DNA of 64,000 bases from positions 1,736,001-1,800,000 of the forward strand of contig OZ223309.1 in assembly GCA_965140765.1 (NCBI GenBank), read 5' to 3'. The position numbers and the translations under genes are program-made. Positions 17,531 to 25,555 of this stretch are shown here, in pieces. This DNA is from Sunxiuqinia sp963678245. GTDB lineage: Bacteria > Bacteroidota > Bacteroidia > Bacteroidales > Prolixibacteraceae. The notes under the pieces were generated by a model. The model had not been told where the DNA came from, did no database searches, and saw nothing but the letters and a program-made list of their open reading frames with translations. Numbering within the stretch: the stretch's first letter is position 1; the number at the start of each line of letters is the position of its first letter.

Positions 17531-18655
17531 ATGAAGAAATACATCTCTACGTTAGTCGTGTTCTTTGTTTTCTCACTTACGCTGTGTGTCGCTCAAAGCG
17601 AAAAGACGGCTATAAAAGAAGACTTTAAACCATCAACATTAAACCAACCCGGACAAGAATATCCAATGGTAAATTCGCAGGGGTACGCGCGTTTCCGTAT
17701 TGAAGCGCCCGAAGCACAAAGTGTTGTAGTAAGCCTTGGTTTGGGAGGAACAAGAGGCGGAACTCCGCTTGCAAAAAACGACGAGGGTGTTTGGATGGGA
17801 ACCACTTCAGGTCCAATGGACGAAGGTTTCCATTATTACCACGTAACCATCGATGGTGGTGTTTTTAATGATCCTGGAGCGTTAAACTATTATGGATCGG
17901 TACGTTGGGAAAGCGGTATTGAAATTCCGGCTCATGATCAGGATTTTTATGCCCTGAAAAATGTTCCACACGGACATGTTCAACAAGTGCTGTTTCCTTC
18001 GCCAAGTACAAAAACTTCGCGCAGAGCTTTTGTTTACACGCCTCCGGGTTATGATAAAAACCAGGCAAAACGTTACCCTGTGCTTTACCTGCAACACGGT
18101 TGGGGCGAAGACGAAACTGCATGGATGAACCAGGGACGTGCAAACCTGATTATGGATAACATGATTGCCGAAGGTAAAATCGATCCGTTTGTTATTGTAA
18201 ATACTTACGGAATGACCAACGAAGTAAAATTTGGCGGCCTGCGCAACTTCGATGTTACTCCGTTTCAAACCGTTTTGGTAGATGAGCTGATTCCATATGT
18301 TGATGAGCATTTCCGCACTATTCCTAATCAGGCACACCGCGCTATGGCGGGGCTGTCGATGGGTGGTATGGAAACAAAAAATATCACATTAAACAGACCA
18401 GAAGTATTTTCGTATTATGCGCTGTTAAGTGGTGGCGTTTATGCTCCAGAGGATATCAAAGATCATTCGAACCTGAAACTGGTATTTATCAGCTGCGGAA
18501 GCAAAGAACGTCCTGATGGAGTAAAAAATGCTGTAAATACGTTAAAAGATGCCGGTTACAATGCCGTTTCGTATGTGTCGGAAGGCACAGCACATGAGTT
18601 TCAAACCTGGCGCAGAAGTTTGTACCAACTGGCTCCGCTACTGTTTAAAGAATAA
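17531..18655 (+). CDS. CE1-type esterase, third tandem paralogue
   Basis: Exported 374-aa CE1-type esterase; the signal peptide ends at TLCVAQS. It shares the E-set N-terminal domain (VNSQGYARFRIEAPEA, DEGFHYYHVTIDGG) and the hydrolase core with the two genes upstream but is clearly the most divergent of the three. Catalytic signatures: YLQHGWGEDETAWMNQG, AGLSMGGMETKN (Ser276) and TAHEFQTWRRSLYQL (His355). The region between the oxyanion loop and the nucleophile is short (IVNTYGMTNEVKFGG), lacking the Pro/Arg-rich loop of the others. The trio probably covers different acyl substituents or positions on xylan oligosaccharides. Confidence 0.88.
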   Translation: MKKYISTLVVFFVFSLTLCVAQSEKTAIKEDFKPSTLNQPGQEYPMVNSQGYARFRIEAPEAQSVVVSLGLGGTRGGTPLAKNDEGVWMGTTSGPMDEGFHYYHVTIDGGVFNDPGALNYYGSVRWESGIEIPAHDQDFYALKNVPHGHVQQVLFPSPSTKTSRRAFVYTPPGYDKNQAKRYPVLYLQHGWGEDETAWMNQGRANLIMDNMIAEGKIDPFVIVNTYGMTNEVKFGGLRNFDVTPFQTVLVDELIPYVDEHFRTIPNQAHRAMAGLSMGGMETKNITLNRPEVFSYYALLSGGVYAPEDIKDHSNLKLVFISCGSKERPDGVKNAVNTLKDAGYNAVSYVSEGTAHEFQTWRRSLYQLAPLLFKE

Positions 18656-18698
18656 GTGGGAAATGGGATAATACTAAAAAATGGTTAAAATTATTACG

Positions 18699-20264
18699 AT
18701 GAAAAACAGATTTGGACTAATTGCGATTATAATCGTTTTTATTATGAATTCTTGTTTAACCCTGCCTCTGGAACAGGTAAAAGTTGAACAGGGAATTGTA
18801 GAAGGAACCATTGAGGATGGGCTTCGGGTTTTTAAAGGAGTGCCATTTGCCGCGCCTCCAGTTGGCGATTTGCGCTGGAAGGCACCTCAACCTGCCGAAA
18901 AGTGGGAGGGAGTAAAAGAAACTAAAGAATTTGGGCCATCTCCCATGCAGTGGGGTAATCCTCCGGCAGGGAAAAGCGAAGACTGTCTGTACCTGAACAT
19001 CTGGACTCCGGCAATGACGGCCGAAGAAAAATTACCCGTGTTGGTTTGGATTTACGGTGGCGGTTTTAGTGGCGGAGCAACCTCGTATTACGATGGAGCT
19101 ATACTGGCAAAAGAGGGAGTAATTTTGGTAAGTGTTGCTTACCGTGTAAATCAGTTTGGCTTTTTGGCGCACCCTGAACTGAGTGCTGAAAGCCCGAATC
19201 ATGTTTCGGGGAACTACGGAATTCTTGATCAGATTGCTGGTTTACAATGGATACAGGATAACATTGCCGCTTTTGGTGGCGATCCTTCCAAAGTTACCAT
19301 CTTTGGCGAATCGGCTGGAGGTATTTCAGTAAGTATGTTGTGTGCATCGCCTTTGACAAAAGGCCTTTTTAGCGGTGCTATTTCGCAAAGTGGAGGTTCG
19401 TTTGGACCAACCCGTCCTACAACTTTTCCGGGCGAAAATATGAAAACACTGGAAAAGGCAGAAGCCGATGGCGTGGAATACATGCAAAAAGCGGGTGTTT
19501 CCAGTCTGGCTGAACTTCGTGCTTTGGATGCCGACGAGGTGCCAAGTGGTTTTGGTATGGCCGGAGGATGGCCAATTGTTGATGGTTATGTAATTCCCGA
19601 CGATCAGTATAAACTTTACGAAGAGGGAAAATACAACGATGTGCCTGTGCTAATTGGTTACAATTCGGATGAAGGAGCAAGTTTCTCGCGCGAAAAAGAT
19701 CCCGAACAATATTATGCGGGTGTAAGAGCACGATACGGAAAATTTGCCGACAAACTAATTGAAGCTTATCCTGCGGGAGAAAACACAGTTCCTAAAACCG
19801 CACGCGACCTCTCACGCGATGCCGCTTTTGGCTGGCATACCTGGAGTTGGGCTCGTTTGCAATCGGAAACCGGAAAATCGGATGTTTACTTGTATTATTT
19901 CGATCAGCACCCCGATTATCCGGAAGATTCACCTCGATACGGATATGGTTCGCCACACGGACAGGATGTAGCTTTTATTTTTGGACTGAAGCCCGAAGAT
20001 AAACATGAGAATGAGTCGGATCTGGCACTTTCGGAAGTAATGGTTGACTACTGGACCAACTTTGCAAAATATGGTAATCCAAATGGAGAAGGAGTTCCTG
20101 AATGGCCGGTTTTCAGTAACGAAAATCCCGATGTGATGTACTTAAAAGGGGCAACACCTTTTGTGGGCGAGGTTCCAAGCGCAGCGTCGTTAGAGGTGCT
20201 TAACGAGTATTTCGAATGGCGACGTTCGCCCGAAGGCAAAGAATGGGTAAATAGCCTTGAATAA
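18699..20264 (+). CDS. Type-B carboxylesterase lipoprotein
   Basis: Carboxylesterase type B (521 aa) of the alpha/beta hydrolase superfamily. An ATG 18 bases earlier (18681) is possible, but starting at 18699 gives a compact lipoprotein signal ending in IMNSC (Cys19). Family motifs are FKGVPFAAPPVGDLRWKAP, EDCLYLNIWTP, GGGFSGG (oxyanion hole) and the nucleophile elbow FGESAGGIS (Ser205); YGSPHGQDVAF probably supplies the catalytic His. Such enzymes are broad esterases. In this locus it may cleave acetyl or aromatic esters from xylan fragments, which is inference from neighbours. It follows the CE1 trio by about 40 bp and precedes another hydrolase by 33 bp. Confidence 0.87.
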   Translation: MKNRFGLIAIIIVFIMNSCLTLPLEQVKVEQGIVEGTIEDGLRVFKGVPFAAPPVGDLRWKAPQPAEKWEGVKETKEFGPSPMQWGNPPAGKSEDCLYLNIWTPAMTAEEKLPVLVWIYGGGFSGGATSYYDGAILAKEGVILVSVAYRVNQFGFLAHPELSAESPNHVSGNYGILDQIAGLQWIQDNIAAFGGDPSKVTIFGESAGGISVSMLCASPLTKGLFSGAISQSGGSFGPTRPTTFPGENMKTLEKAEADGVEYMQKAGVSSLAELRALDADEVPSGFGMAGGWPIVDGYVIPDDQYKLYEEGKYNDVPVLIGYNSDEGASFSREKDPEQYYAGVRARYGKFADKLIEAYPAGENTVPKTARDLSRDAAFGWHTWSWARLQSETGKSDVYLYYFDQHPDYPEDSPRYGYGSPHGQDVAFIFGLKPEDKHENESDLALSEVMVDYWTNFAKYGNPNGEGVPEWPVFSNENPDVMYLKGATPFVGEVPSAASLEVLNEYFEWRRSPEGKEWVNSLE

Positions 20265-20297
20265 TTAAAGATGTATAGATTGTAAATCAGAATTAAA

Positions 20298-21191
20298 ATG
20301 AAGAAAATACACCGAGTTTTATTTTTACTTGTTGTGTTAGCGGTAACATTTGCCAATCCGCTTACGGCACAGAAAAGTGCTTCGCGTATTGTTGAAGACG
20401 GTGGAACAGGCGACTACAAAGCCATTATGATTTCTGAACCTTCGTTGTCTACACACACCGTGTTCCGGCCTCAGGATTTAAGTGTTTTTGGTAAGAAGAA
20501 CAAATTACCCATTATAGCCTGGGGGAACGGAGCTTGTGCCAACTCACCATGGGAGCACATTAATTTTCTGAATGAAGTGGCATCGCACGGATTTTTGGTA
20601 ATTGCCATTGGCCCAATGCCTGCGGAAGGCGAACAAGGCGGTGGCCGCTCGCAATCGTCGCAGTTAACCGATGCTATTGATTGGGCCATCGCGCAAAACA
20701 GCGACAAAAACAGTCCGTATTACAAAAAGATTGATGTGAAAAATATCGCAGTAAGCGGAATGTCGTGTGGTGGATTACAAACGCTCGAAATTGCTCCCGA
20801 TCCTCGGGTAACAACAACCGTAATTTGTAACAGTGGTATTTTTATTGATCCCATTACTGGTTTCCCAGGAATGCCTGATCTGAAAAAGGATGACCTGAAA
20901 AAGTTGCACACACCAACGCTATATCTTTTAGGTGGCGAAACAGATATTGCATACAATAATGGCATGGACGACTACAAACGCATCAACCATGTTCCTGTAT
21001 TTGTGGCAAATTTGGATGTGGGCCATGGCGGAACTTATCGTGAGTCACACGGAGGCGAATTTGCTAAAGTGGCAACTGCCTGGTGCCAGTGGCAACTGAA
21101 AGACGACCAGGAAGCATCGAAAATGTTTGTTGGCGACGACTGCGGTTTGTGTAACGATGATGAATGGAAATACGAGTTCAAAAATCAATAA
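20298..21191 (+). CDS. Exported alpha/beta hydrolase, candidate carbohydrate esterase
   Basis: Exported 297-aa alpha/beta hydrolase, signal peptide ending PLTAQK. It does not fit the CE families I recognise. The nucleophile elbow is AVSGMSCGGLQTL (Ser156), the acid is probably the Asp in GGETDIAYN, and the His is in LDVGHGGTYRE. The loop GNGACANSPWEH before the elbow and the C-terminal segment GDDCGLCNDDEW contain cysteines that could form disulfides. The arrangement resembles dienelactone-hydrolase/PET-hydrolase-like enzymes. It closes the run of five consecutive esterase-like genes, so a role in deacylating xylan or its phenolic substituents is plausible but unproven. A 260-bp gap follows. 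Confidence 0.75.
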   Translation: MKKIHRVLFLLVVLAVTFANPLTAQKSASRIVEDGGTGDYKAIMISEPSLSTHTVFRPQDLSVFGKKNKLPIIAWGNGACANSPWEHINFLNEVASHGFLVIAIGPMPAEGEQGGGRSQSSQLTDAIDWAIAQNSDKNSPYYKKIDVKNIAVSGMSCGGLQTLEIAPDPRVTTTVICNSGIFIDPITGFPGMPDLKKDDLKKLHTPTLYLLGGETDIAYNNGMDDYKRINHVPVFVANLDVGHGGTYRESHGGEFAKVATAWCQWQLKDDQEASKMFVGDDCGLCNDDEWKYEFKNQ

Positions 21192-21451
21192 GCTACTAAA
21201 AGCGATCCGGAAGACAAACTGTTTTGAACTTGTTGTGTTTTGTAAATGAGTGAGTTGGTGTCTTTTTTTGCGTTTTGGCAATTAATATCTAAAATGATAA
21301 TTAGAATGTCTAAAATGTGAAATAAAAGTAAATGAACATGGATAACTTTAAGTTTGTAAGTGGTGTCGATTTCTGTAGGCTGCGATTTCGGAATAAAGAC
21401 GATGCCCGGTCGAGCCGGTAAAGATTAAAAAACTGTATTAAACCTAATTAC

Positions 21452-23404
21452 ATGAATAAAATAAACATTATTTCGCTGTTTCTGATTTTTAGTTTTTTTC
21501 AATTACAAGCGCAAAATCAGGGGGTCTCAAGTCCTGATGGGAAACTAGTCGTTTCAGTGGAAATTAATAACGGAGTACCTGTTTACAGTGTTTTGTTAAA
21601 CAGTAAAACTTTTATCAAAGAATCTCCACTCGGAATGGAATCCAATATTGGTGATTTTACACAAGAACTTACCCTTTCCGAGCCGGTTCAAACAAACCAA
21701 ATATCCGATTCTTACGAACTCCGAAACATCAAACAAAGCAAGGTAGAGTACACGGCTAACGAAGCTGTTTTTTCATTTCTGAAAAATGATAAAGCAGTTT
21801 TTGATGTTGTCTTTCAGGTAAGCAATAACAATATTGCTTTTCGCTATAAAGTGCATCCGCAAAAAGAAACCCGGAGTTGTGTGGTAAACAGCGAATCAAC
21901 AGGTTTTGTATTTCCCGAAGGAACAACAACCTTTTTGTGCCCGCAAATGAAACCTATGACCGGCTTTGCCCGCACCGCTCCCAGCTACGAAACCGATTAT
22001 ACGCTCGACGATGAAATGGGAAAAAACGGATGGGGATTTGGATACACTTTCCCTTGTCTGTTTAAAGTGAATGATGAAGGTTGGGTACTGATTTCGGAAA
22101 CTGGAGTTGACAGCCGTTATTGTGCCAGCCGCCTGGTTGGGAACGACGACAAAAGCTACTCAATTGCATATCCTTTACAAGAAGAAAATAACGGAAACGG
22201 TACAAACACAGCCGGTATTCCTTTGCCGGGATTTACTCCCTGGCGAACCATTACAGTTGGCGAAACACTCGCTCCAATTGTAGAAACCACCATTCCTTTC
22301 GATGTTGTGAATCCACTTTACGAGGCCTCGCAAGAATATAAATACGGAAGTGGTAGTTGGAGTTGGATCATAAAAATGGATGGTGCAACAACTTTTGATG
22401 TTCAAAAAGAATACATTGATTTTAGCGCTGCAATGGGATTTGAAACCGTTTTGGTAGATGCCTTGTGGGATACGCAAATTGGCCGCGACAAGATTGAAGA
22501 GTTGGCAAAATATGCTGCCTCAAAAGATGTTGCCTTGTATTTGTGGTACAATTCCAACGGTTACTGGAACGATGCTCCACAAGGGCCTCGCGGAATTATG
22601 GATAATACCATTATCCGGCGCAAAGAAATGGCCTGGATGCAAAGTATTGGAATCAGGGGAATTAAAGTCGACTTTTTTGGTGGCGACAAACAGGTTACCC
22701 TGAAATTGTACGAAGACATTTTGTATGATGCCAACGATTATGGCCTGTTGGTTGTTTTTCACGGTTGTACCTTGCCACGTGGCTGGGAACGCATGTTCCC
22801 AAACTTTGCCTCTGCCGAAGCAGTTCGTGCTAGTGAAAATCTTCATTTCGGACAACACAGTTGCGACATCGAAGCTTTAAATGCTTGTTTGCATCCTTTC
22901 ATCCGCAATGCCGTTGGCAGCATGGATTTTGGCGGAAGCGCCCTAAACGAGTTTTACAATGCCAACAATACGCCGGGAAGAGGAACAAAACGAATGACTT
23001 CGGATGTTTATGCTTTGGCAACAGCTGTTCTGTTTCAAAGTGCAGTGCAACATTTTGCGCTTGCACCCAACAATCTTACAGATGCCCCTGAATGGGCCAT
23101 CAATTTTTTGAAAGAAGTACCAACTACGTGGGACGAAGTGCGTTTTATCGACGGTTACCCCGGAAAATATGTGGTATTGGCGCGCAGACATGGCGATACC
23201 TGGTATGTGGCTGGTATTAATGCACAGAAAGAAACCATGGAATTAACGATAAAACTGCCAATGGTAGCTGCCGGAAGCAACTATCGAATATATACCGACG
23301 ATGCAGGTTTGAATGGAAAACTTGAAACTGAACGATTAGCTAAAAGTCAGGAAATAAAGATTTCGATTCCTGGCAATGGCGGACTACTGATCGTGAATAA
23401 TTAA
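21452..23404 (+). CDS. GH97 glycosidase, retaining alpha-galactosidase type
   Basis: Exported 650-aa GH97 enzyme, signal peptide ending QLQAQN. The N-terminal beta-supersandwich (SPDGKLVVSVEINNG ... IAFRYKV) is followed by the TIM barrel and a C-terminal beta-domain. The barrel motif IKVDFFGGDKQ carries Asp407 at the place of the nucleophile in retaining GH97 enzymes such as BT1871, rather than the Glu base arrangement of inverting SusB-type alpha-glucosidases. That makes alpha-galactosidase (or a related equatorial-leaving mechanism) the better guess. GH97 alpha-galactosidases occur in Bacteroides complex-xylan loci, in line with galactose caps on corn-type xylan. It is followed closely by GH67 (29 bp). 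Confidence 0.9.
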   Translation: MNKINIISLFLIFSFFQLQAQNQGVSSPDGKLVVSVEINNGVPVYSVLLNSKTFIKESPLGMESNIGDFTQELTLSEPVQTNQISDSYELRNIKQSKVEYTANEAVFSFLKNDKAVFDVVFQVSNNNIAFRYKVHPQKETRSCVVNSESTGFVFPEGTTTFLCPQMKPMTGFARTAPSYETDYTLDDEMGKNGWGFGYTFPCLFKVNDEGWVLISETGVDSRYCASRLVGNDDKSYSIAYPLQEENNGNGTNTAGIPLPGFTPWRTITVGETLAPIVETTIPFDVVNPLYEASQEYKYGSGSWSWIIKMDGATTFDVQKEYIDFSAAMGFETVLVDALWDTQIGRDKIEELAKYAASKDVALYLWYNSNGYWNDAPQGPRGIMDNTIIRRKEMAWMQSIGIRGIKVDFFGGDKQVTLKLYEDILYDANDYGLLVVFHGCTLPRGWERMFPNFASAEAVRASENLHFGQHSCDIEALNACLHPFIRNAVGSMDFGGSALNEFYNANNTPGRGTKRMTSDVYALATAVLFQSAVQHFALAPNNLTDAPEWAINFLKEVPTTWDEVRFIDGYPGKYVVLARRHGDTWYVAGINAQKETMELTIKLPMVAAGSNYRIYTDDAGLNGKLETERLAKSQEIKISIPGNGGLLIVNN

Positions 23405-23433
23405 TAGAACAGACAAAAAGAAAAATAGATAGA

Positions 23434-25506
23434 ATGACCAAGTTACTGACAGCACTTTTAACTTTTGTTTTAATAAGTACCGGAATAAGGGCCGAAAATG
23501 GACACAACTTGTGGCTGCGAGCCAAAAGCACGATCCCTGTTGAAGTAAAGTGTTCAAAAAAATCGCCCACTATCGACATTGCAATTACCGAACTAAAGAA
23601 TGGCTGGCAGGGAAAAGCCGGTCAGGTTATTGAGTTGAAGATTGTAAAAGATAAACTTTTGAAAGAGGATGGCTTTCGTATAAACGGAGAAAACATACAA
23701 GCTAAAACTGATGCCGGTTTATTATACGGTGTTTTCGAAATGATACGCAGGCAACAAACTGGTGAATCAATAGCTGAAGAGATCGTAAATCCGTCGTATA
23801 ATTTACGTTTGCTAAACCACTGGGATAACCTGGATGGAAGCGTTGAACGGGGCTATGCCGGACGTTCTATCTTTTGGCGAGGAATTGATTCGATGGAAGT
23901 ATCCTTAGAAGATATAAAACTTTGGAAAGAATATGCCAGGGCCAATGCTTCGGTAGGAATTAATGCAACAGTATTGAACAATGTAAATGCTTCGCCAACT
24001 ATGTTAACCACGCCTGTTTTAGAGCGGGCAAAAGCTGTTGCCGATGTACTGCGCCCCTATGGAATAAAAACCTACTTGTCTGTAAATTTTGCTTCGCCTG
24101 AAGTAATTGGTGGTCTTGAAACTGCCGATCCTCTTGATCCTGCTGTAAAAGCTTGGTGGAAGGAGAAAGTAAAAGAAATATATGATTTGATTCCCGATTT
24201 TGGAGGCTTCCTGGTAAAAGCAAACAGCGAAGGACAGCCCGGACCGCAAAACTTCGGGCGGAATCACGCCGATGGAGCGAATATGATGGCCGAAGCACTT
24301 GCCCCTTATAATGGAATTGTTATGTGGCGCGCATTTGTTTACGATCCATCAGATGAAGACCGTGCCAAACAAGCATACAATGAATTTGTGCCACTGGATG
24401 GACAATTTCATGATAATGTGATTATTCAGGTAAAAAACGGTCCTGTCGATTTTCAGCCGCGCGAACCGTTTAGCCCATTATTTGGCGCAATGAAAAAGAC
24501 AACTGTAATGCCTGAACTTCAGGTTACAATGGAATATCTGGGACAGTCGGTGCACCTTGTTTTTCTGGCTACCATGTGGAAAGAGTTTCTAAAAAGCGAA
24601 ACCTGGCAGGAAGGTGCCGGAAGTACGGTTGCCCGTTGCACCGATGGCAGTCTTTTCAATCAGAAATACAGCGCTATTGCCGGCGTAGCAAACATTGGAC
24701 TCGATGCCAACTGGTGTGGTCACGATTTTGCTCAAGCCAACTGGTATGCATTTGGTCGTCAATCCTGGGATAATTCAATTACCAGTGCTCAAATAGCCGA
24801 TGAATGGTTGAAACTTACTTTCGGACCAGAAAATTTAGATAAAGAAACAAGTTCATATGATCTGGAGTGGAATTTGTCGTTTTTGCAGCCCGTAAAACAA
24901 ATGATGCTCAACAGTCATGAAGCAACTGTTAATTACATGATGCCTTTGGGGCTTCACCATATATTTTCGGCACACGCACATTACGGACCCGGACCATGGT
25001 GGGCTCCGCGTGGTATGCGTGCAGACTGGACTCCTCCGTATTATCATCAGGCCGATTCTTTGGGGATTGGATTCGATCGTACGGCTACGGGCAGTAATGC
25101 AATTAGTCAGTACCACGAGCCGCTTGCCAGCCAGTTAGCCAACCTGAATACTTGTCCCGAGGTACTTTTACTTTGGTTTCATCATGTTTCGTGGGATCAT
25201 AAAATGAAGAATGGCAGAACACTTTGGAATGAGCTATGCTACCGCTATGACGAAGGGGTAAAACAAGTGCGGGAATTTCAACAGATTTGGGATAAGGCAG
25301 AGCGTTTTGTCGATGCAGAACGATTTGAAGCTATTCTGCATAAACTTACAGAACAGAGTATGAATGCACAGGAGTGGAAAGATGCCTGTACGCTGTATTT
25401 TCAGCAATTCAGTAAACAACCAATTCCTTATGAGCTAGAGCGCCCAATGTTTAACATGGATGAGCTACTTGAGCGTGACAGACACCGTGTTCGAAGAAGT
25501 CAATAG
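23434..25506 (+). CDS. GH67 alpha-glucuronidase
   Basis: Exported 690-aa alpha-glucuronidase of family GH67, which removes (4-O-methyl-)glucuronic acid from the non-reducing terminal xylose of xylo-oligosaccharides. The catalytic residues are recognisable and their spacing equals that of Cellvibrio GlcA67A: Glu266 in KANSEGQPGPQNFG (general acid), Asp339 in NGPVDFQPREPFSPLFG and Glu367 in PELQVTMEYLG. The N-terminal domain (ELKNGWQGKAG ... GLLYGVFEMIRRQQTG) and C-terminal helical domain (about 460-690) are complete. It has a signal peptide, so it is periplasmic, acting after import. A GH115 alpha-glucuronidase at 58160 gives complementary activity on internal substituents. Confidence 0.95.
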   Translation: MTKLLTALLTFVLISTGIRAENGHNLWLRAKSTIPVEVKCSKKSPTIDIAITELKNGWQGKAGQVIELKIVKDKLLKEDGFRINGENIQAKTDAGLLYGVFEMIRRQQTGESIAEEIVNPSYNLRLLNHWDNLDGSVERGYAGRSIFWRGIDSMEVSLEDIKLWKEYARANASVGINATVLNNVNASPTMLTTPVLERAKAVADVLRPYGIKTYLSVNFASPEVIGGLETADPLDPAVKAWWKEKVKEIYDLIPDFGGFLVKANSEGQPGPQNFGRNHADGANMMAEALAPYNGIVMWRAFVYDPSDEDRAKQAYNEFVPLDGQFHDNVIIQVKNGPVDFQPREPFSPLFGAMKKTTVMPELQVTMEYLGQSVHLVFLATMWKEFLKSETWQEGAGSTVARCTDGSLFNQKYSAIAGVANIGLDANWCGHDFAQANWYAFGRQSWDNSITSAQIADEWLKLTFGPENLDKETSSYDLEWNLSFLQPVKQMMLNSHEATVNYMMPLGLHHIFSAHAHYGPGPWWAPRGMRADWTPPYYHQADSLGIGFDRTATGSNAISQYHEPLASQLANLNTCPEVLLLWFHHVSWDHKMKNGRTLWNELCYRYDEGVKQVREFQQIWDKAERFVDAERFEAILHKLTEQSMNAQEWKDACTLYFQQFSKQPIPYELERPMFNMDELLERDRHRVRRSQ

Positions 25507-25555
25507 TAGAACCAAACTTTTAAAACATTTATACTAATAACCTAATAAAACGATT

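Noticed and set aside
21192..21451. 260-bp gap before GH97 with a short direct repeat TCTAAAATG
   Set aside because: No gene, strong hairpin or promoter match; the direct repeat is only 9 bases and AT-rich. It may hold an internal promoter but nothing supports a specific call.
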